8,714 nucleotides of DNA from Gammaproteobacteria bacterium (GTDB taxonomy: Bacteria; Pseudomonadota; Gammaproteobacteria; Pseudomonadales; Azotimanducaceae). The notes beneath the pieces are model-generated. The model had not been told where the DNA came from and ran no database searches. It saw only the letters and a program-made list of their open reading frames with translations. Shown piece by piece: positions 4,296-8,714 of this stretch. Position numbers and translations under genes: made by a program. The stretch spans positions 1-8,714 of the forward strand of contig PBGU01000034.1 in assembly GCA_002719135.1 (NCBI GenBank). The letters run 5' to 3'. Positions within the stretch are counted from its first letter, which is position 1. Every line of letters starts with the position of its first letter.

Positions 4296-5489
4296 CTACA
4301 AGGGGCAGTCGGGAGCTTTCGGGTCGTTGCCGTCGCGGAACTCGGGGATGACGTGTTTACCGAACATCTCGATGGACTTCATGACCGTTTTGTGGTCCAC
4401 GGTCTCAGTGGCCATCAGGAACTGGAGTTCGTCCACGCCGGTCGCTTGATGGAGCCTGGAGGCTTTGATGCAGGCCTCCGGGTCCCCGGCCACGATCACG
4501 CCCCGCTCGGCCATGGTCTCGGCGTCGAACTCCTCCCAGATTTTCTGGGCCAGGGCGCTGCCTCCCGAAAGATCGAGATTTGTGGTGGAATTGCCGTTGG
4601 CACCGGTTGAGGTCTCCTGAACTTCGACGTACCGGGCAAAATTCTGGACCAGGTGATCGGGAATCCCACCCCACTGCTCCAACAGCTTCTCGTAGACATC
4701 TTTTTGGTCCTGGACGTAGGGCCGACCGGGACCAAAAAAGGTCTTCAACGACTGGGCAGACAGTTCTTGGGTCGTCTTGTTGTCCTCGCCGCAGAGGCCG
4801 AAACACGAACTCAGCCACTGATCGTTGGTGAAGGCGCCCACCGGGCTCGCGTTTTTGACCGCGGCCTTGTACTTCTTGATCTCCGGTTCCAAGATTGACG
4901 GAGCGTTGACGCCCAGCGCCATGACCCCGATCCCTTTCTGAGCGGCGATCTCATAGGTTGCCGGCTGCAGAGCAGCCACCCAGATGGGCGGATGGGGCTG
5001 CTGGTACGGCTTTGGCAGAACCTGCCGGGGCGGCACGTTCCAGAACTTGCCCTCGTGTTCGAAATAGTCCGATTCCCAGATCTTGGGAATCATGCTTAGA
5101 GATTCGTCCCACATCTCCCTCGTGTCCCGGGGGTCGATGCCCATACCCATCTGCTCGTAGGGAGCGGATCGGCCGGTGCCAAACTCGACCCGGCCGTGGG
5201 ACAGTTGGTCGACCATCGCAACCCGTTCCGCCACCCGCACCGGGTGGTGATATGGCAGTACCGAGACGCCGAACCCCAGGCGGATGCGTTTGGTCAACCG
5301 GCTGAGCGCCCCAAAGATAACCTCGGGACACGGCGATCCGGAAAACGTGGTCAGGAAGTGGTGTTCAACGAACCAGACGGCGTCGAACCCCATCTCGTCC
5401 GCGAGGATGCATTGTTCGATGGTTTCTTCGATCACCGCGTGGTCGTCGAGCATTGGCCGCTGCATTTCATAGGCCAGAGAGAATCTCAT
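4296..5489 (-). CDS. LLM class flavin-dependent oxidoreductase (luciferase-like monooxygenase)
   Basis: A 397-residue protein of the bacterial luciferase-like TIM-barrel family. It uses reduced FMN or F420 for oxygenation or hydride transfer; the sequence does not settle which. Visible signatures: N-terminal strand MRFSLAYEMQRP; GFDAVWFVEHHF (34-45); RIRLGFGVSVLPYHHPVRVAERVAMVDQLSHGRVEFGTGR (68-107), the core motif of the family; PPIWVAAL (167-174); and VIVAGDPEACIKA (331-343) near the C-terminus. Length is a little above the usual 330-370, with extra sequence at about 285-315. No signal peptide. GAGGAC lies eight bases before the ATG. It is the last gene of the minus-strand run and probably oxidises the pathway's substrate; the substrate is unknown. 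Confidence 0.9.
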   Translation of the reverse strand: MRFSLAYEMQRPMLDDHAVIEETIEQCILADEMGFDAVWFVEHHFLTTFSGSPCPEVIFGALSRLTKRIRLGFGVSVLPYHHPVRVAERVAMVDQLSHGRVEFGTGRSAPYEQMGMGIDPRDTREMWDESLSMIPKIWESDYFEHEGKFWNVPPRQVLPKPYQQPHPPIWVAALQPATYEIAAQKGIGVMALGVNAPSILEPEIKKYKAAVKNASPVGAFTNDQWLSSCFGLCGEDNKTTQELSAQSLKTFFGPGRPYVQDQKDVYEKLLEQWGGIPDHLVQNFARYVEVQETSTGANGNSTTNLDLSGGSALAQKIWEEFDAETMAERGVIVAGDPEACIKASRLHQATGVDELQFLMATETVDHKTVMKSIEMFGKHVIPEFRDGNDPKAPDCPL

Positions 5490-5530
5490 AGCTTCGTCCT
5501 CAATGAATCAGGTGGGGAGTCGCGGCAATT

Positions 5531-5833
5531 CTAATGGCAACACGAGGCGAGGGCAACCAGCGGCTGAGGCCGATGACCGAGCGCTGTGAGCATGGAATCC
5601 CGGCTGCTGTAGACGGACACTTCTACGCCGGAATCGGCGAACTTCCCGGCCTCGACGTGGTGGACCAACAGCGTCGGCTCTCCCTGGGCGGGAAGATAGA
5701 AATAACAAGGCCGGCTGACATGCCCGGATGCCGAGACAACTAGCCAGAACACGGGATTGGCTTGGCGGTAGTCGTAGACGAGCCAGCCAGGTATGTCCTC
5801 CTGGGCTGTGCTGTAGACCTTTTGTTGTTCCAT
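5531..5833 (-). pseudogene. Truncated aminopeptidase P / creatinase N-terminal domain (M24 catalytic domain lost)
   Basis: The 100-residue frame matches the start of M24-family Xaa-Pro aminopeptidase-like proteins. It has GWLVYDYRQANPVFW (16-30), then SRPCYFYLPAQGEPTLLVHHVEAGKF and VYSSRDSMLTAL, the typical N-terminal creatinase fold with its IPAxGEPxxLVHxxE motif. Family members are about 380-400 residues, with the metal-binding pita-bread domain after residue 150. Here the frame turns unlike the family after TALG and stops. None of the three frames in the 41 bases before the next gene continues it, so this is a deletion, not a simple frameshift. It lies 30 bases after the SDR stop and is probably still transcribed. 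It might yield a small protein, but it cannot be a peptidase. Confidence 0.72.
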
Positions 5834-5863
5834 ATCCGGGCTTGGCCTTTTTGCCGCTGTTTC

Positions 5864-6658
5864 CTAGGTGACTGTCTGGCGCATGCCGCCGTCCAGCACC
5901 ACGCTGGTGCCGGTGATGAATGAGGCCCTGTCTGAGGCTAGAAATGCGACCAGGTCACCCACTTCCTCGGGTTTGCCCAGCCGCCCCATGGGAATGGTGG
6001 TGACGGTGTCCTTCATCAATTCTTCGAAGGCTTTCCCGGACTCTTGGGCCTCTGACTCAAACGCCGAGGTCAGGTAGTCGGTTTTCACAGGCCCCGACAT
6101 CAGGTTGTTGACCGTGATGTTGAATGGGGCCAGCTCGTTGGCCAGCATCTTGGAATAGCCCACCAGGGCCAACTGGGAAGTGGCGGATAGGGCCGCGCCG
6201 TTGGCCGATCTCCTGCCCAAAGACGGCAACAGGTGGACGATGCGCCCCCAGCGCTGCTGTTTCATATAAGGGATGACTTCCCTGGCGAACCGCACTGAAC
6301 TTAGGAAATTATCCTCCAGAGCGCCCATGATGGTCTCGTCGTTGAACTCTGAAGGCCGGCCGGGAGGACCGTAGCCCATGTGGGTGACCAAGATGCCGAT
6401 CTGGCCGAACCGGTTGAAGGTGTCCCGGACCACGCGGCGGATGTCTCGTGAGACGGAGAGATCAGCGGGGATGGCCAGCACGTGTTGTTGTGAGCCCACG
6501 CGCGCCAGTTCGATCTCTGTGTGGCGGAGGTCGGATTCGGTGCGAGCGGAGATCGCCACGTTGGCCCCTTCCTGGGCGAATGCCAAGGCGATGGCCCGGC
6601 CCATCCCTCTGCTGGAGCCTCCGACTATGGCAACCCGGTCTTTAAGTCCTAGGTCCAT
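5864..6658 (-). CDS. Atypical short-chain dehydrogenase/reductase (SDR) lacking the Tyr-x3-Lys motif
   Basis: A 264-residue SDR. The NAD(P)-binding glycine motif is GGSSRGMG (13-20). R39 follows the second strand and suggests NADP(H) preference. D66 (PADLS) and the ending GRLGKPEEVGDLVAFLAS (226-242), then ITGTSVVLDGGM (248-259), are standard. The NNAG motif is replaced by THMGYG (92-97). Aligned on GYSKMLANELAP (167-178), the catalytic Tyr and Lys positions hold S158 and Q162, and the Ser position falls at P145/S146. This resembles an SDR branch I recall with an LALSN...R motif in place of YxxxK, so the protein may use another mechanism or only bind a ligand. AGGAGG lies ten bases before the ATG. 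It stands between the CoA-transferase and the truncated peptidase gene on the same strand. Confidence 0.88.
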   Translation of the reverse strand: MDLGLKDRVAIVGGSSRGMGRAIALAFAQEGANVAISARTESDLRHTEIELARVGSQQHVLAIPADLSVSRDIRRVVRDTFNRFGQIGILVTHMGYGPPGRPSEFNDETIMGALEDNFLSSVRFAREVIPYMKQQRWGRIVHLLPSLGRRSANGAALSATSQLALVGYSKMLANELAPFNITVNNLMSGPVKTDYLTSAFESEAQESGKAFEELMKDTVTTIPMGRLGKPEEVGDLVAFLASDRASFITGTSVVLDGGMRQTVT

Positions 6659-6821
6659 TGACGGTCAACCTCCTGGGTCTAGGTCTTGGAGAGCCTCATT
6701 TTCCTGGGGCGATCCATCATAAGACCCTGGAACACGGGCCAGACTATCATGGGAAATGCTCCGGCACAATTCCCCAATCGACGCTGTTTTGAGCAATCGA
6801 AATTTCGCTTAACTCCTGAGG

Positions 6822-8015
6822 CTAGATAACTTCTTGCGTCTTGAGTTCCTCGATCTCAGCAGCGGAGAACCCCAGATCCTGTAGTAATTCCTGGTTGTGC
6901 TCTCCCAACAGGGGAGGGTGGCGGTCCAGACCGCCCGGGGTGCGGGAGAATTTGATGGGCAGCCCGGTCTGCTTAATCTTGCCCAACGTCGGGTGGGCAA
7001 TCTCCAAAAACATATCTCTGGAGAGCAACTGCGGGTCGGAGAAGACGTCGGCCAGGTCATTGATGGGCCCGCAGGGAACGCTGAATTTCTGCAATTTCGC
7101 CACCCAATGGGCCACCGGCTGCTTGATGAATATCTCCTGTAGGAAGGGCACGATCTTGCTGCGGTTCTGGGCCCGCTCCACATTGGTCGTATAGTCCGGG
7201 TTTTCCTTCAACTCAGGCATTTCCATGCCCTCGCAGAACCGCTCCCAGATCCGCTCGGAGCCGACTGCCAGGTTGAGGTACTTGTTGTCCCGACACATGA
7301 ACGCTTGGTAGGGGACCAGGTTGGGGTGGGCCGCGCCCAACCGCTTGGGCGGCTCCCCGCTGGCGAAGAAGTTTGCCGCCTGGTAGGTGAGCCACGCAAC
7401 CTGGGCGTCCATCATCGAGATGTCGATGTATTGCCCTTGGCCCTCGCCCTCATGAGACCTGTTGTGGATGGCAGCCATTACAGCGAACGCCGCCCACATC
7501 CCAGCTCCGATGTCGGCCACCGCGATCCCAACTTTTTGGGGATCGCCGTCGGGCTCGCCGGTGATGCTCATCAGGCCGCTGAGGCCCTGCATTATCTGGT
7601 CGTAAGCCGGCCGGCTGCTGTAGGGTCCGTTCTGGCCGAACCCTGAGATCGAGCAAAAGACGATGCCGGGGTTCACAGCTTTCACCGCCTCGTAGCCCAA
7701 GCCGAACCGGTCCATCACGCCGGGAGTGAAGTTCTCCACCACAACATCGGCGTCCTTGGCCAGTTTCAAGAAGATCTCCCTGGCTTGCTCCTCTTTGAAG
7801 TTCAGGGTCAAACTCCGCTTGTTGCGGTTGACGGACAGGAAATAGGCGCTCTCTTCGCCGATGAACGGAGGTCCCCATTTGCGGGTGTCGTCGCCGGCCC
7901 CCGGAATCTCGATCTTCACCACGTCGGCGCCGTAATCGCCCAACATCAGGGTGCAGAACGGACCAGCCAAGGCCCGGGTCAGGTCCAATACCCTGATTCC
8001 TTCAAGTGCTTTCAT
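6822..8015 (-). CDS. Class III CoA-transferase (CaiB/BaiF family)
   Basis: A 397-residue cytoplasmic enzyme of full family length. It moves CoA between acyl-CoA and a free carboxylic acid. Signatures in order: LEGIRVLDLTRALAGPFCT (4-22); LGDYGADVVKIEIPGAGDDTR (25-45); NRNKRSLTLN (63-72); DVVVENFTPGVMDRFGLGYE (90-109); ISGFGQNGPYSSRPAYD (123-139); VGIAVADIGAGMWAAFAVMAAI (162-183). Alignment by eye to formyl-CoA transferase puts the catalytic Asp169 at D168 in VADIG. GQGQYIDISMMDA (192-204) and the C-terminal PCGPINDLADVFSDPQLLSRDMF are also typical. AAAGGAG precedes the ATG by about ten bases. It leads the minus-strand run; the SDR begins 163 bases downstream, so read-through is likely but a second promoter is possible. 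Substrate is unknown. Confidence 0.93.
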   Translation of the reverse strand: MKALEGIRVLDLTRALAGPFCTLMLGDYGADVVKIEIPGAGDDTRKWGPPFIGEESAYFLSVNRNKRSLTLNFKEEQAREIFLKLAKDADVVVENFTPGVMDRFGLGYEAVKAVNPGIVFCSISGFGQNGPYSSRPAYDQIMQGLSGLMSITGEPDGDPQKVGIAVADIGAGMWAAFAVMAAIHNRSHEGEGQGQYIDISMMDAQVAWLTYQAANFFASGEPPKRLGAAHPNLVPYQAFMCRDNKYLNLAVGSERIWERFCEGMEMPELKENPDYTTNVERAQNRSKIVPFLQEIFIKQPVAHWVAKLQKFSVPCGPINDLADVFSDPQLLSRDMFLEIAHPTLGKIKQTGLPIKFSRTPGGLDRHPPLLGEHNQELLQDLGFSAAEIEELKTQEVI

Positions 8016-8034
8016 TCCTAGTGTTCTCCTTTGA

Positions 8035-8178
8035 TTAACGGGCTAGGCGGTGCTCATTCCTGGGCAGTCCTATTGCCAGGCCAAATGTTACCACAGGGAT
8101 GAGCGCGTGGAAGTCGGTGGAAAAGGCATAACGGAGATGCCGGTCTATCACCAGATTCTCACCTTCCCAGGCGTGCAT
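8035..8178 (-). CDS. Possible 47-residue small ORF upstream of the CoA-transferase
   Basis: An ATG at 8178 opens a 47-codon frame ending in TAA, 19 bases before the CoA-transferase start. It begins MHAWEGENLVIDRHLRYAF and has a short hydrophobic stretch (ALIPVVTFGLAIGLP). Third positions lean to G/C, as in the neighbouring genes. No Shine-Dalgarno is visible and I recognise no family, so it could be a leader peptide, a gene remnant, or chance. Listed only because it is the only content of this intergenic region. Confidence 0.18.
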   Translation of the reverse strand: MHAWEGENLVIDRHLRYAFSTDFHALIPVVTFGLAIGLPRNEHRLAR

Positions 8179-8231
8179 CGAATGTGAGTGAACTTGATGG
8201 CGGCTATGGAAAAACCTAAAATATCGCGTAA

Positions 8232-8618
8232 AATGCAGCCGTATTCACCTTACATACCATCGGTGGTGACGGGATCGTTGGCTTGGACGCCGGCCAGCTC
8301 CACACCATGGTCGAAAACATCAAGTCAGATGTCTTTGGTGAGTTCGACCCTTCAGTGGTGGGTGGCATGTTCGCCGGACTGGACCATGACCAGACCGGCG
8401 GGTTCGACCATTAGACTATGGAGGCAGCTCTGGAGGTCGCCACCGCCAACCTTCTGGGAGGCCTGGGTGACTTCAGCGCAATCTCCGGCGCCAACACTGC
8501 GTTCAACGAGTTGGCCGTATTGGCCGACCTCGGTGTAGCGCTGGAACAGGACAGTGCCTCCGCCATCCAAGCTGGAGTAATCAACATCTTTGGAGGTAAT
8601 CTATTCGGCTCCAATTAG
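8232..8618 (+). pseudogene. Gly/Ala-rich protein fragment interrupted by an in-frame TAG
   Basis: One frame is open from 8232 to 8615 apart from a single TAG at 8412-8414. Before the stop it reads GGDGIVGLDAGQLHTMVENI, then FDPSVVGGMFAGLDHDQTGGFDH. After the stop it continues as TMEAALEVATANLLGGLGD and AFNELAVLADLGVAL, ending GGNLFGSN. Composition is the same on both sides, so this was one coding region. One base change (CAG or TGG to TAG) explains the stop. There is no start codon with a ribosome binding site, and a TAA lies at 8229-8231, so the 5' end is also lost. DHDQTGGFD and GGDGIVGLD vaguely resemble EF-hand or dockerin-type loops; this is weak. Family not recognised. A hairpin follows at 8640. 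Confidence 0.5.
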
Positions 8619-8639
8619 AGCCAAAAACATCGAGTAATA

Positions 8640-8673
8640 CCGGCGGAGGATGATAGCCAACGTCCTCCGCTGG
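8640..8673. terminator. 11-bp stem hairpin after the broken reading frame
   Basis: CCGGCGGAGGA (8640-8650) pairs with TCCTCCGCTGG (8663-8673), with one G-T wobble and a 12-base loop. It starts 22 bases after the last stop codon. The stem is very stable, but no T-run follows, so it is not a textbook intrinsic terminator. Confidence 0.45.
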
Positions 8674-8689
8674 ACGTGATTGAGAAATG

Positions 8690-8713
8690 GGCGTCCCGAA
8701 TCATCAGGACGCC
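8690..8713. terminator. Second hairpin at the window edge
   Basis: GGCGTCC (8690-8696) and GGACGCC (8707-8713) are perfect complements around a 10-base loop. The window ends one base later, on a T, so any T-tract lies outside. Confidence 0.4.
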
Positions 8714-8714
8714 T

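Noticed and set aside
4353..5534. Long open frames opposite or out of frame with the monooxygenase gene
   Set aside because: Their Arg/Pro/Gly-rich composition is that of shadow frames in G/C-rich coding DNA; the minus-strand frame has full family motifs.
6798..6807. 10-base palindrome CGAAATTTCG between the CoA-transferase and SDR genes
   Set aside because: Short, with no flanking symmetry and no promoter nearby; likely chance.
6822..7878. Several 60-140-codon frames over the CoA-transferase gene
   Set aside because: All are shadows of the well-supported 397-codon gene.
8188..8538. A 116-codon plus-strand frame starting at 8188
   Set aside because: It overlaps the better Gly/Ala-rich frame, is rich in Ser, Trp and Pro as shadow frames are, and shows no family resemblance.

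Overview
This window looks like accessory and catabolic-type DNA from an environmental bacterium. My best guess is Chloroflexota, Dehalococcoidia or SAR202-like. The evidence is a mix of families common there: a class III (CaiB/BaiF) CoA-transferase, a luciferase-like monooxygenase, an atypical SDR, a creatinase/aminopeptidase P relative, NIPSNAP proteins, and a short secreted DUF2680-like protein. This is inferred from gene content alone; no rRNA or marker gene is present.

Left part (1-2760) has more A/T by eye and carries small, mostly single genes, each with its own promoter or Shine-Dalgarno. From left to right they are: a 5'-truncated methyltransferase remnant (-); an 87-aa cysteine/histidine-containing small protein (+); an ABM-type dimeric alpha/beta-barrel protein (-); a RidA-family protein (-); a decayed YCII-like fragment (+); a SnoaL-like NTF2-fold protein (-); and a second copy of the 87-aa family (84 aa, -). 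The two paralogues share promoter sequence as well as protein sequence, so a whole transcription unit was duplicated and inverted. A plus-strand hairpin/T-tract repeat recurs four times, bracketing two of the small genes.

Middle (2760-4295): a gene-poor stretch leads into a two-gene plus-strand operon. Its genes encode a signal-peptide-bearing DUF2680-like protein and, overlapping it by ATGA, a protein with two NIPSNAP domains. A long hairpin and a 10-bp tandem repeat follow, between this operon and the convergent genes on the other strand.

Right part (4296-8015) is G/C-richer and reads on the minus strand. The order of transcription is CoA-transferase, SDR lacking the canonical Tyr/Lys, a truncated aminopeptidase P-like pseudogene, and luciferase-like monooxygenase. 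The layout suggests one degradative unit: CoA activation of an acid, then oxidoreduction and flavin-dependent oxygenation. The substrate cannot be read from the sequence. The window ends (8230-8714) with a plus-strand Gly/Ala-rich reading frame broken by one in-frame TAG, followed by two strong hairpins.

No RNA gene, CRISPR array, transposase or integrase was seen. I found no convincing wholly new system. The most distinctive features are the duplicated gene-plus-promoter unit, the bracketing terminator-like repeats, the catalytic-residue-less SDR, and several genes caught in decay.
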